The notes beneath the pieces were generated by a model. The model saw only the letters and a list, made by a program, of their open reading frames with translations. It did no database searches and had not been told where the DNA came from. The translations under genes and the position numbers were made by a program. Below, one piece after another: positions 35,998 to 46,339 of a stretch of DNA of 64,000 bases; the stretch's first letter is position 1, and each line of letters opens with the position of its first letter. The DNA is from Methanobrevibacter millerae (lineage in GTDB: Archaea > Methanobacteriota > Methanobacteria > Methanobacteriales > Methanobacteriaceae). The stretch covers positions 1,286,001 through 1,350,000 of the forward strand of contig NZ_CP011266.1 in the NCBI RefSeq assembly GCF_001477655.1, in the 5' to 3' direction.

Positions 35998-37335
35998 TTA
36001 ATCATAAATATCTCTAAATTTTGGGAATTTGGCATTGTCCATACATTCGTCCAGTTCACTGAATGTTTTCTTAGAATAATCAATCAATTTTTCGAATAAC
36101 AAATTAGCATTTTCGCCATCAGCGGGAATTAATCCATGAGCTAAAATGGAATTATTTCGATTAGACAATAAATTATCAAGTTTTTTATCTTTTAAAAATT
36201 TAATAGCTATTTCATCATCAAAACACCATAATAATTCAAAATTTTCCTTTAATGAAAGTTTAAGTGTTTCATTTTTATAATTCTGAAAATCTGGTCTGGG
36301 AGAAATAAATTGCGAAGATTTTAAATTACTTTTACTGACCAATTCTTCTTTAGGAATATGAAATACTTTATTATCCTTTAATCGGTTTTTTTCAATGAAC
36401 CCATGTTCATATAATCGTATTTGTGAAATTAATTCAGCGATTCTATATAATCTTGCTGTTGCATCATCAAATTTTTCTTCTTCTATTCTTCTTTGAGCAT
36501 TATTCAATAAATCCGGTAAATAATAATAAATATCTTTTTCTATAATTTTTCCTTTATTAGAAATTTTATTTTCTAAAAATTTTATATTTTTATCCATTTG
36601 ATTCATGAAATCTCTTTCATTTTTATAAAAATATTCTTTAAGGTTTTCATCATCATTTATCTCTTTTTGAATCATAGTTTTTAAATAATAACCCAGTGTT
36701 GTTTCTGAATAATCATTCTTATTATTAAAATATGGAATCATATTATCAAATTTATCCCATATCTGATATAATTTGACAATTTTAATATACATATCCATTC
36801 TTTCAGCATTATATAATGATTCCTTTGCTTTTTCAAAATAAAATAAAGATTCACTAAACTGATAATTATTAAAATATCTTTTTGCCCTGTTGATTTCAAT
36901 CGTTGCAAGCTGTTTCATAGGATGGAATTCATCAAAGACTTTTTCATGGCCTTTTTTAACATTACCATTTTCCCTACCATCTTCATCAGATCCCACATAT
37001 GAAAATTCACATTCATATCCAACTGATGCCAGAGACAGTCCTACAACCATAGCTTTTGTTCCATTAGAAATTCCTACATGAATTTCATATTCTTCATTTT
37101 TTAGTTCCTTAAATATTTTTTTTGATTTTTCATATGACTCCAAAATACTTTGAAAATCTTTTATTAGACATTCTCTTTTTTCAAATGAATCATCTGATTC
37201 TTCAATTATCTTTTGAATAATATTTTTATATTTTTCATCATAAATAAAATAAACAAGGTTTGGTTTAATTTTTTCTATAGATTTGACAGAACGACCGTAT
37301 GCATCACCTACATGAATTATTAAAGCTTTCTGCAT
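35998..37335 (-). CDS. CARF-HEPN protein, diverged third copy in the drmAB operon
   Basis: The 445-residue protein is related to the two CRISPR-linked CARF-HEPN proteins but more distant. The CARF part has LIIHVGDAYGRS (start) and VGISNGTKAMVVGL (near 100), so the TSGTK motif is changed to SNGTK. A TPR-like helical linker follows (YFNNYQFSESLFYFEKAKES), then DDATARLYRIAELISQ, and the HEPN motif RNNSILAHG near 390. It is the last gene of a minus-strand run behind drmA, drmB and the TPR/cold-shock gene, 27 nt after the latter. It probably senses a nucleotide signal and cuts RNA, but what makes the signal here is unclear. Confidence 0.8.
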   Translation of the reverse strand: MQKALIIHVGDAYGRSVKSIEKIKPNLVYFIYDEKYKNIIQKIIEESDDSFEKRECLIKDFQSILESYEKSKKIFKELKNEEYEIHVGISNGTKAMVVGLSLASVGYECEFSYVGSDEDGRENGNVKKGHEKVFDEFHPMKQLATIEINRAKRYFNNYQFSESLFYFEKAKESLYNAERMDMYIKIVKLYQIWDKFDNMIPYFNNKNDYSETTLGYYLKTMIQKEINDDENLKEYFYKNERDFMNQMDKNIKFLENKISNKGKIIEKDIYYYLPDLLNNAQRRIEEEKFDDATARLYRIAELISQIRLYEHGFIEKNRLKDNKVFHIPKEELVSKSNLKSSQFISPRPDFQNYKNETLKLSLKENFELLWCFDDEIAIKFLKDKKLDNLLSNRNNSILAHGLIPADGENANLLFEKLIDYSKKTFSELDECMDNAKFPKFRDIYD

Positions 37336-37361
37336 GATTAATCACCCCATAATTAAATGAA

Positions 37362-38543
37362 TCAATTAATATTATCAATATGAATATTTACTGCCTCAAT
37401 AGACTCTTTATTTTTTGACCTATCAAATCCTTTTTGAGTATAAAATGAAACATATAATCCCTCACCCAATGACAAAATATCATCTTTAAACTCAGAAACA
37501 TTAAAATAATATCTTTCATAATCATCAGATGTTATAAAACCTGACCGTCCATTATCATGTAATTTTGTTATCATACCGCGCAGTAATTTTTGGTTTTTGA
37601 ATTTGTTTTCTAACCAATACTCTTTAATTTGAGTTTCCAATTCATCCACATCCAAATTACTCTCATCAATATCCAATTTATCAATATCATTTGGAAGTGC
37701 AACATTATTTTCAAGTTTGATTGCTGAAACAAGTTCTGCATGTTTAAGCGCAATATCCGGTTCATCATCCTTTAAAAGTTTATATGTTAAATGATAAAGA
37801 TTAACTTTAATATTTGCCGGTTCATCAGTTAAAATTGCATCAGCAACATATTTGATTGCATTTTTTTCATCACCCAAAATAAAATAATTTTCTGCAATTT
37901 CCTTTGGAATAAACCAGTCCTTTTTAACCTTTGAAACTTTATCCAAATAGACTAAAGCCTTATCTAATTGATTCAACTCTTTTAATGATTTTGCTATTCT
38001 CCAATTAAACCATACATCACTATCATTAGTAAATATATTAAATTCTCTTAAAGCTTTATCAGAAATCAATATACAATTACCATAATCTTTGCATTCGAAA
38101 TATGCTTTTGAAGCATAATTGAAATATTTTTCTTTTCTAGATGGATATAACCGGCCATTGGTTTTATAAGGTTTATAATCTAAAAGAGTAAAATCAATTT
38201 TATCCAACCAATCCAAGAGACATGCATATTCTTCATTTTTATAGAAATAATCTAAAACTTTAAAAACTGATAAAGTGTAGGCACATGTTGAAGTTTTATT
38301 TAAATCACTCTGTGTGGTTAGATTCATTATCAATTTTGCCGAATCAATTAATTCTGTTTCATCCTCAAAATTTTTTACATGTAATTGATAAATGGACCAG
38401 CTGTAAAAAATTTTATCCCATTTCCCGAATTCCTCCGAATTTTTTAAATAAATTTTTTCATATTTCTCTAAAGCTTCATCATATTTTTTTGATTTATAAA
38501 GAGCTTTTGCCTCTGAAAGTTCATCTTTAATTTCATCAGTCAT
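37362..38543 (-). CDS. TPR protein with C-terminal cold-shock-like domain
   Basis: The 393-residue protein starts with TPR-type helices (ALYKSKKYDEALEKYEKIY; others around residues 90-260). It ends in an ~70-residue cold-shock-like beta barrel: RGMITKLHDNGRSGFI, YYFNVSEF and GLYVSFYTQKGF, with the RNA-binding aromatic positions kept. Such domains bind single-stranded nucleic acid. It lies 23 nt after drmB and 27 nt before the CARF-HEPN gene, so the four genes form one operon. It may be an RNA-sensing adaptor for that system; this is inferred. Confidence 0.8.
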   Translation of the reverse strand: MTDEIKDELSEAKALYKSKKYDEALEKYEKIYLKNSEEFGKWDKIFYSWSIYQLHVKNFEDETELIDSAKLIMNLTTQSDLNKTSTCAYTLSVFKVLDYFYKNEEYACLLDWLDKIDFTLLDYKPYKTNGRLYPSRKEKYFNYASKAYFECKDYGNCILISDKALREFNIFTNDSDVWFNWRIAKSLKELNQLDKALVYLDKVSKVKKDWFIPKEIAENYFILGDEKNAIKYVADAILTDEPANIKVNLYHLTYKLLKDDEPDIALKHAELVSAIKLENNVALPNDIDKLDIDESNLDVDELETQIKEYWLENKFKNQKLLRGMITKLHDNGRSGFITSDDYERYYFNVSEFKDDILSLGEGLYVSFYTQKGFDRSKNKESIEAVNIHIDNIN

Positions 38544-38566
38544 TTTTTTACTCCCATATATAAATT

Positions 38567-40405
38567 TTAATTTATAAAAAAGTTTCTATCCAATAATTGA
38601 TTTGAATGTTCACAAGATGTTTCAGATATCAATAAACAATTATGGCAAGCAGAACCATTATATGCACCATCTTCTAATTCTACAGAAGAACATAATGGAT
38701 CATTGGAACAAACCAATAAAGTATTCATGGCATTTCGCAATACTTTCTTAAATTCAATTTCATCAAATACTAAATCTACAAGACCACCCATTCCACTGTC
38801 ATCACTAGGAGAAGTATTGTATATCAGTATACCCCCCTGTTCTGATTCTTCATCCAAATAAACCCTTTCACGCAATGAAGCAGATGAATATCCGCATGAT
38901 AAAGATAAACTCTTAATTATTGCATGTGACAATGTATGCCACCAGATAAATAACGGGTTTTCTGTTTCCGGTCTGTCAGAGAATGCACTAATATTGTATG
39001 TCTTCCATTTTTCAATCGTTTCATCCAAACCATAAGCATAATCAAACGGATTCTCATCTGAAGTTATAAAAATTCCTTCACCTACACCCTTGTATGCTGG
39101 ATACCAGATTTTATGAGGTTCGACATCTTCATCCTCATAGCCTATAGGAATGAAGTTATACTCATCATCAAATTCATCAGGGTTGCTGTTTTTAGATGGA
39201 TGAGGTTTTCTTTGATATGAAAGTTGGGCAGTTACGGTTGTAAGTTTATATATTGCTGAAACTTTCAATGGAAATTCATAGTCCAAACATTTCAAATAGT
39301 ATGGAATAAAATCAGACCTTGAAAAATTAGCACTGTCCTTTTTCTCACCTTTTATAGCATGGAACTCTTCATCAACAGCTTTTGTAAATGATGGATCTCT
39401 TCGGTCAACGTCACGATACTCTTTAAATAAATCAGAAATTTTATATTTTTCAAGATAATCCTCCAAAATCCAAAATTCATCAGGTTCAAGATACTTTAAA
39501 ACAGCATCTTTGAATTTTTCTTTTGTGAATAATGACTCTATATCATCAACATTACTCAATGCATCCATATATGCTTTAAACTGAGAAATATTAAATAAAT
39601 CCAGTATTGACTCATCAAACGTCGGAATTTTAAGAAGTGTTTTTGTATAAGGTAATCTTAAAGATGATGATTGTTTCTGAATAACACTCATCTTCTCATT
39701 ACATCGTCTTGGACGAACAGGTTTTAGAGATAAAATTTTTGTGCCGAAAAATTCTTCATTTTCCGGAATTCTTCCACTACATTGCACTTTATTCTTATAT
39801 ATTTTTTTCATATTGGTACTTTCACCACAAACCGGACATTCTATGACAATGTCCTCTAAAGCACTTCCGAAAGCTTTCCAATAGAAATGATTTTTATTTA
39901 AGCAACTATTTTTTCCACCATGAACTTCAGAATACCAATAAACTTCATCCAGATGGCCATTTGGACATGCTCTAACAAAACGAACATTAGGATTTTTTTC
40001 TTTTTCACAACCCACACATAGTTTTTCATCATACGCACTGCAGTGTTCATCATTCATTTTATGAAAATATAATATTGTAGGATTTCTTTTAAAACACAAA
40101 TGCCACATTGGAAACATTGCTGTAGAATAGATTACACGAGGTTCATCATCATCGATTGAATCGTTAGAAGGAATTGAAAGTAAATGATATTCCACTTTAT
40201 CATTTTCATGTTCCATGTTTAGCAAATAACTCATACGAACATCTTTAATTTCATATTTAGTAAAAAATGCATCATTACAATTATCTTCACCCAATGCCTT
40301 AAGAGAAGGCATTAATCTGGATCCGTTAGGTCCCTCAATTATTGACCCCGGACCATAAACCAGAACAAACTGTGACCTTCTGATTTTTTGTTTATTTAAA
40401 CTCAT
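38567..40405 (-). CDS. drmB: DrmB-like DISARM protein (DUF1998)
   Basis: The ~612-residue protein opens RRSQFVLVYGPGSIIEGPN, as in DrmB, and has several zinc-binding cysteine pairs (CVGCEKE near 125, RACPNGHLDEV near 140, ECPVCGES near 190). It ends with the DUF1998 region: SLSCGYSSASLRERVYLD, GGILIYNTSPSDDSGMGGL, CHNCLLISETSCEH. In DISARM, DrmB is the partner of the DrmA helicase and together they recognise phage DNA. A longer frame would begin at a TTG at 40417, inside drmA; the ATG at 40405, two nt after the drmA stop and preceded by GGTG, is preferred. Confidence 0.9.
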   Translation of the reverse strand: MSLNKQKIRRSQFVLVYGPGSIIEGPNGSRLMPSLKALGEDNCNDAFFTKYEIKDVRMSYLLNMEHENDKVEYHLLSIPSNDSIDDDEPRVIYSTAMFPMWHLCFKRNPTILYFHKMNDEHCSAYDEKLCVGCEKEKNPNVRFVRACPNGHLDEVYWYSEVHGGKNSCLNKNHFYWKAFGSALEDIVIECPVCGESTNMKKIYKNKVQCSGRIPENEEFFGTKILSLKPVRPRRCNEKMSVIQKQSSSLRLPYTKTLLKIPTFDESILDLFNISQFKAYMDALSNVDDIESLFTKEKFKDAVLKYLEPDEFWILEDYLEKYKISDLFKEYRDVDRRDPSFTKAVDEEFHAIKGEKKDSANFSRSDFIPYYLKCLDYEFPLKVSAIYKLTTVTAQLSYQRKPHPSKNSNPDEFDDEYNFIPIGYEDEDVEPHKIWYPAYKGVGEGIFITSDENPFDYAYGLDETIEKWKTYNISAFSDRPETENPLFIWWHTLSHAIIKSLSLSCGYSSASLRERVYLDEESEQGGILIYNTSPSDDSGMGGLVDLVFDEIEFKKVLRNAMNTLLVCSNDPLCSSVELEDGAYNGSACHNCLLISETSCEHSNQLLDRNFFIN

Positions 40406-40407
40406 AT

Positions 40408-43400
40408 TTACACCCAAAAATCAATTGTTTCTTCAACATCCCTAAGTGATTGGGGTGCATCTTTAAATACAACTTTCAAATTTTTATCGTATTTATGACC
40501 TTCATCACCCAAAACAACATGATGCTGAGGTTTTTTAATATAATATTCATTTATTCTCAATAATCTTTTAGATTCAATATTATCTGCGATGAATTCCCAA
40601 TCATTCCAACATTTATCAAGATTCTTTAAAACCTTTTTAACAGAGTCTTCATTAATGTTATCAATAGAATTTAATCTCATTTTAATAATATTATAAACAT
40701 CATTATAATCATTTATTGAATTAATATTTTTAATTGGTTCTTTTCCATCATTTTTCTCCCAATTAACCATCAAATGATTAGCATTTCTTAAAAATGATAC
40801 TAATGATGGACCTAATCCCCTAGACAAACAACCGCTGGAAAACGGTGAAACAGAAACCGGTTCAACATCCATATAGATTCTTGAATGAAATGAAGTAAAC
40901 ATCTCATAGTGATTTAAATCCCGGGATCGACCTGCTTTAAAGAAATCTACAACCAAACCTCCATATTTCCTACCTATACGACCAGTAGCCTGAATATATG
41001 ATCCCGTCGTTTTAGGCTGACTTGTCATTACCATCAATGACAAATGAGAAATGTCAACCCCAGTTCCAAACATAGATGTTGTAAATATTCCATCATATTT
41101 TGGTGGATGATTAAAACTATCCCTTTCAAGATTGTCCAATATCATAGGCAGTTCAGTGGATGACTTACGTCCAGACAATTCTTCCTTATTATCCTCACCC
41201 AATTGTTTTAACTCTATATTACCACCAATATTTTCTAAACGACTTTTAATATCATCCCTATATAATGCAAGGACACCACCCAATTCTTTAATGGAATTAA
41301 AATATCCTAAAGTAGTCCAATAATTATTAATGTTATCATTATCCGTATTGTCTGAAGATACTTTACTCATTCTTGACCACAATCTGACCTGGGGAGTCAT
41401 TGGACCTTTACCCGGAGCATAAAATCCTAAATAAACCCTGCCCGCTTTAGATTCATCCCAAATATCATTAAACATATGGTCCCTAACAAAGAAATTATCA
41501 GAAATATCCAAACCATGTGGTGGGAATTGGAATAATTTTTTTGAAAATAATAAATCCACCTGTTTGGAAGCATTACTAATAGTAGCTGTTGATGCAATAT
41601 ATTTAGGGTTTCCACCCTGTTTTTGAATTATCCCACTTACCATTGACTCATAAAGACCAAATAAGCTACCTAATGGTCCATCAATAAGATGCAGTTCATC
41701 CTGAATAATCAAATCCGGAGGATTTAAAGAATTTACCTCATGATTATATTTTGTCAGGTTTCCGGAAGTATCCGGGAGTAAATTATTTCTATTATACCCA
41801 TAGTATTTATTAAAATAGTTAATATTACCAAATAGACCTCCAGCTTTAGGTTCGAAAGCCAATCTTGCAATTTTATCAGCAGTACCAATTACAACAGTTG
41901 GACATCTGTTATAAACATGATCATCAATCAAATAAGCTGGAATAGGCATTCTAGTATTACTTATAAATGGTGAAACGATTTTACGATTATAGTTTCCATC
42001 GGGAAAGTGAGGTTCAGAGGAATTTGGATATGGACATCCTTCAAACCATTCGACATTATTCAAATCACATTTTGGATTGGTACACCAAATTTCAAAATCA
42101 AAATCACCTTCGATTTTATTACCATATTTATCAATAGAATTTAAACTAGTGAAATATCCTATATTAAAATCTCCCAAAGAGGCAATTTCAAAACCATTCT
42201 CTTTCAGTTTATCAATGATTTCATTTTCAAATTGTATTCTGGAGAATTTACCATGAATTTCAAATGAAATTGTATAAAATCCATCCAAATGATTTTTTGA
42301 TTCAATTCCAACAAAATTAATTTTTTCATTATTAACAAATATTTCATCCAAAATTTCTTCAACATGAGCCATATATTCTGTTGATTTAATAACAATATGG
42401 ACATTGTTCAATTCATCATTAAGACCGGATTCCGGAACAGACAACCATGATCCACAAACAGGGCATTTTAAAATTTGTGCTGGTTCGCCGACGGTGTATG
42501 GTAATCTTACATCATTTCCTTTCAATAAATCCATTGCACCTCCTTTTTTAAGAAGATGTATAGGAGAAACTCCACCACCAACCCACAGTCCTGTAGAAAA
42601 TCTTGTAGAACCATAAATCCAGTCACCAATAATTTCTGAATAATTTGGCCTCCATCCAATGCCTTTATCGGAACAATGGGTTCTTAAAAATTCTGCAGCA
42701 GTAATCATTTTTAATGTTCTTCTAAATTGCTGAACAGTCAGTAACCTTAATGTATATCTGGATATGATTGAAGTTCCCGCACCAGTTTCATTCTTATCAT
42801 GAGCTTTTAATCTTCTTAAAGCAATTGTAAAAGCCATAATTCCCAAATAAGCTTCAGTTTTACCCCCACCTGTTGGAATCCATAAAAGATCAAGAATATC
42901 TCTATTATCTGAATTTTCATCCCAAATATCTTCTATATTCATTAGGAAAAATGCAATTTGAAATGGCCTCCACTTAAATTCAGCACCATCATATTTACCC
43001 CATGTATTTTGCAGAGCAATTGCCTTATTTGCAAAACAAAAAGCTGTATAAATCAAAGGATTAGTTTTAATTAAATTTAAACCTCTTTCCATACGGTTCG
43101 ATGCATCATATTCAATTTCAAGTATTTCTTTTGCAATATTAAGGTACTTTTCCCCAATAGGTTCGGATTCATTTTCTTCAATCCAATCATTATAAAGCTT
43201 CAATAATTTAATTAAAATACCATGAATTTCATTTGGAGAGCAATTAGCCAGGTATTCTGCATTTAATTCATCATTTACTAAAAGTTCATTTTCAATCAGA
43301 TCCAATTTAGGTAACGCTATAGGATATAATGGAACAAATTCTGTCCTCACATCTGATTTTAAAAATTTTTCATAATCATTATTCTTTAGCAAACGAATAG

Positions 43401-44316
43401 AATAATCCGGCCATAGAATATCAATGTCAAATTTATCAAAATAGTCTATTTTTTTCCAAACTGCAGAGCACATATGCCCAAAAGCAATAGTTGGTCTATT
43501 CCTATATAAAAAATCAAGTTTTCGTTCAGATTCATTAAGCAACTCCATGTGCTGAGCTCGGATTCCATCTTCACATATTATTCTGATTGACGGCTGGAAC
43601 AGACATTTATCAATATTGGGCTGAGATTCATTACCTTCTACATCATAACTTAAGTCATTAATCATATAAACCGAAATAGAATAGTTATCATCACTAACTT
43701 TTAGACGTTTGATGTATATTTTAACATATCCTTCATCATCCAACTCTATTTCAGATTCATAATTTTCCAATGTTTTAGTAATAACCAATTCTCTTCCATC
43801 AAATTCTTTGTTTATCGTATCATCATCAACATCTTGTTCATTAACTTCAATTTCAAAGATTTCCCCAAAAGAATGTCTCTGCCATATATCTTTATCAGAT
43901 GAAACTGAATTTTTTTTACCGTTTAAACCGTAAGCTTCATTATGTTCTGAATCTTTAAGATATCTACCCCAAGTAGAACAAATTTTTAATGTAGGATTCT
44001 CAATTTCTATAGAAAATGAAACACCAAAAGATTTAATAAATGATTTAGGAGTTAACTTATTTGAAGGAGTGGCAGTTAATATATCATCAGTTTCAGAGCC
44101 ATCTTCTTGTGCAACATCATCTGTTTCAATGATAATTTCCTGATCTGGTGATTTATCCGAATCTGTTTCCTCCCAACTTTTTGGAATGATAACACCCGTC
44201 AAATATTCAATCCAAGGACTATATGAAATAATTTCATTTTCACCATATCTTGGACCCCTAACCTCTTTGATAAGTTCCTCAATCATCTTTCTTCGAATTT
44301 GTGTATCTGAATTCAT
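40408..44316 (-). CDS. drmA: DrmA-like DISARM helicase
   Basis: The 1302-residue SF2 helicase has Walker A PTGGGKTEAYLG near residue 480, a DELH box (IIQDELHLIDGPLGSLF) near 872, motif III IASTATIS near 900, and the late motifs MFGTGVDISHLSLMVM and IQATGRIGRKYGG near 1110. Length and the long N-terminal domain fit DrmA. DrmA moves along foreign DNA with DrmB in DISARM phage defence. A ribosome binding site GAGAGGAT precedes the start. No drmC (phospholipase D) follows; the operon continues with drmB, TPR/cold-shock and CARF-HEPN genes instead. Confidence 0.92.
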   Translation of the reverse strand: MNSDTQIRRKMIEELIKEVRGPRYGENEIISYSPWIEYLTGVIIPKSWEETDSDKSPDQEIIIETDDVAQEDGSETDDILTATPSNKLTPKSFIKSFGVSFSIEIENPTLKICSTWGRYLKDSEHNEAYGLNGKKNSVSSDKDIWQRHSFGEIFEIEVNEQDVDDDTINKEFDGRELVITKTLENYESEIELDDEGYVKIYIKRLKVSDDNYSISVYMINDLSYDVEGNESQPNIDKCLFQPSIRIICEDGIRAQHMELLNESERKLDFLYRNRPTIAFGHMCSAVWKKIDYFDKFDIDILWPDYSIRLLKNNDYEKFLKSDVRTEFVPLYPIALPKLDLIENELLVNDELNAEYLANCSPNEIHGILIKLLKLYNDWIEENESEPIGEKYLNIAKEILEIEYDASNRMERGLNLIKTNPLIYTAFCFANKAIALQNTWGKYDGAEFKWRPFQIAFFLMNIEDIWDENSDNRDILDLLWIPTGGGKTEAYLGIMAFTIALRRLKAHDKNETGAGTSIISRYTLRLLTVQQFRRTLKMITAAEFLRTHCSDKGIGWRPNYSEIIGDWIYGSTRFSTGLWVGGGVSPIHLLKKGGAMDLLKGNDVRLPYTVGEPAQILKCPVCGSWLSVPESGLNDELNNVHIVIKSTEYMAHVEEILDEIFVNNEKINFVGIESKNHLDGFYTISFEIHGKFSRIQFENEIIDKLKENGFEIASLGDFNIGYFTSLNSIDKYGNKIEGDFDFEIWCTNPKCDLNNVEWFEGCPYPNSSEPHFPDGNYNRKIVSPFISNTRMPIPAYLIDDHVYNRCPTVVIGTADKIARLAFEPKAGGLFGNINYFNKYYGYNRNNLLPDTSGNLTKYNHEVNSLNPPDLIIQDELHLIDGPLGSLFGLYESMVSGIIQKQGGNPKYIASTATISNASKQVDLLFSKKLFQFPPHGLDISDNFFVRDHMFNDIWDESKAGRVYLGFYAPGKGPMTPQVRLWSRMSKVSSDNTDNDNINNYWTTLGYFNSIKELGGVLALYRDDIKSRLENIGGNIELKQLGEDNKEELSGRKSSTELPMILDNLERDSFNHPPKYDGIFTTSMFGTGVDISHLSLMVMTSQPKTTGSYIQATGRIGRKYGGLVVDFFKAGRSRDLNHYEMFTSFHSRIYMDVEPVSVSPFSSGCLSRGLGPSLVSFLRNANHLMVNWEKNDGKEPIKNINSINDYNDVYNIIKMRLNSIDNINEDSVKKVLKNLDKCWNDWEFIADNIESKRLLRINEYYIKKPQHHVVLGDEGHKYDKNLKVVFKDAPQSLRDVEETIDFWV

Positions 44317-44432
44317 AAGATAATCCTCTCTAAGTATCTTAATTATATGTATATTGTTTTGATTTAATAAATATTATATATTTGTGAGTATAAAGTTAAT
44401 AATGTAAAATTAAGCTTTAGGAAAAATTATCT
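44317..44432. promoter_or_regulatory. Divergent promoter region, drmA / helicase
   Basis: The 116-bp AT-rich gap separates the divergent starts of drmA (minus) and the XPD/DinG-like helicase (plus). TATA-like sequences occur near 44341-44350 for the minus strand and near 44371-44382 (ATATTATATATT) for the plus strand. The assignment is by spacing only. Confidence 0.35.
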
Positions 44433-46268
44433 ATGAATCATTATTTGGAATATAAAAAAAGAAATGACCTGGAAAAAAAGATATTAAAATATGATGATTC
44501 CGACTTAAAAGATATTTTAATTAGAAATAAAAATTTAATAAAGGAATTCAGTTCACTGTCATCTTCAGAAATTGATAAAAAAATAAAAAATATTAATAAC
44601 ACTACCATAACTAATTTATTAATCAATAATATAGACATTAGTGAAATCAATTCTGAATTGGATAAAATAAATAAATATGAAATAAAAGATATTGTTAAAG
44701 AGAATTTTCCTTTAGATGAACCAAGAGAATTGCAGCTTGAAACCATTTCAAAGATATATGATGCAATTGAAAAAGGATATAAATATATAATCCTAGAAGC
44801 TGTTTCCGGATATGGTAAATCATTAATTGCTGCTACATTATCCAATATTTATTCTGAAGAAAAATCATATTTTCTTACAACTACCAATCAGCTTGCAAAT
44901 CAATATTTTTATGATTTTAAAAAATATGATTTCGTAAAAATGAACCCAAGATCCAGTTTTTCATGTAAAAAAACACCCATGAAATGCAGTGCATATCTAT
45001 GCAAATACTCCAAATGTCGTTATTATAAATACAGTGATTTCAATAAAGATTTTGATAAACCATTGTCATGTGAATATCTGTACTCATTAAAAGAAATATT
45101 GAAATCAAATTCTATAATTTGTACATATGATTTTTTCATTAACGAAAACTTTTATCACAGTAATTACTTTAATACTCGAAAATTATTAATTTGTGATGAA
45201 GCACATAATCTCGATGAAAAAATATCTGAATCCATATCACTAAAAATTAATCCGAAACAGTTTACTGAGGATATGAAACTTAATATTAAAAAAGAATTAC
45301 AACATATTAATCAAAATAATGATTATTACTTTTACCTTTTAAAATTTAGGACCAACTATAAAAATAGACTCAACAACGTCAAAAAAGGAAGTGCATTATA
45401 TATAAAACTTAAAAAACGAATAGATGACATATCCAAATTTATGGATAACTTTAAAAATAATGAAAATATGACCTTTGAAGTAGATAGTGATAACTACTGG
45501 ATTTTTAAACCTTTAAAGATAAATAAAATGGCTGATGATTCATTATTGTCCTATGGAGATGTCTCTATTTTTATGAGTTCTTCAATTTTTGATCTCGAAA
45601 ATTTCGCTTTTGATTTGGGAATAGATAAAAATAAAATTTACTCTATAAGAGTACCAAATATCTTTGATCTGTCTAAACATAAAGTAGAAATATCTCCTAA
45701 TTTTGACATGAGCGGAGAACCTATAGAAACTGGCACTGCAGAGGATTGTTTGCCTACAATTAAAAAAATTCTAAAAAAACACAAACATGAAAAAGGTGTT
45801 ATACACACTTTTAACTATGAACAAATGAAATACATAGTAAGTAATATAAAAAACAATCGTTTCATTACACATGACTCGGAAAATCGTGAAAAGATATTGG
45901 AAAATTTTAAAACCAGTGATAAACCACTGGTTTTAGTTAGCCCATCAATGAATGAGGGAATAGATATTCCCGGCGATTTATGTAGGTTCCAAATAATTTT
46001 CAAATTACCCTATTTGCCTTATGAAAATACTTGGATTAATAAGCGCAAAAATCTTTATGAAGATGGAAAAGAATGGTACGACTACAAAATGCTTACAAAA
46101 TTAATTCAAAGTTATGGAAGAGGAATACGCTTTGAAGAAGATTACTGTAAAACATATATTTTAGATAATCGCCTTTTTGATAAGATTAATGAAGATCTTG
46201 AAGATAAAGAAATAATTCCAAAGTATTTCATTAATTCAATCGAAAATTTAAATCAAAATATCGAATAA
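44433..46268 (+). CDS. XPD/DinG-like helicase with iron-sulfur cysteines
   Basis: The 611-residue protein has a Q-like motif (PREQ-type PRELQLETISKIYDAIEK, near 97), Walker A AVSGYGKSLIAA (123-134), a cysteine cluster (C178, C185, C190, C195, C213) resembling the 4Fe-4S domain of XPD/DinG helicases, DEAH at 255-258, and late motifs SPSMNEGIDIPGDLCRFQII and KLIQSYGRGIRFEEDY. These enzymes unwind DNA or R-loops 5' to 3'. The closest relative in the window is the C-terminal half of the protein at 54179-57187. It stands alone on the plus strand between the drmAB operon and the third metallopeptidase. Confidence 0.88.
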   Translation: MNHYLEYKKRNDLEKKILKYDDSDLKDILIRNKNLIKEFSSLSSSEIDKKIKNINNTTITNLLINNIDISEINSELDKINKYEIKDIVKENFPLDEPRELQLETISKIYDAIEKGYKYIILEAVSGYGKSLIAATLSNIYSEEKSYFLTTTNQLANQYFYDFKKYDFVKMNPRSSFSCKKTPMKCSAYLCKYSKCRYYKYSDFNKDFDKPLSCEYLYSLKEILKSNSIICTYDFFINENFYHSNYFNTRKLLICDEAHNLDEKISESISLKINPKQFTEDMKLNIKKELQHINQNNDYYFYLLKFRTNYKNRLNNVKKGSALYIKLKKRIDDISKFMDNFKNNENMTFEVDSDNYWIFKPLKINKMADDSLLSYGDVSIFMSSSIFDLENFAFDLGIDKNKIYSIRVPNIFDLSKHKVEISPNFDMSGEPIETGTAEDCLPTIKKILKKHKHEKGVIHTFNYEQMKYIVSNIKNNRFITHDSENREKILENFKTSDKPLVLVSPSMNEGIDIPGDLCRFQIIFKLPYLPYENTWINKRKNLYEDGKEWYDYKMLTKLIQSYGRGIRFEEDYCKTYILDNRLFDKINEDLEDKEIIPKYFINSIENLNQNIE

Positions 46269-46339
46269 TGAATACATATACTTGAGTTTCTAAAAATATT
46301 ATATCAATCAATTATTAAGGAAAATTCGTATAGTATTAG

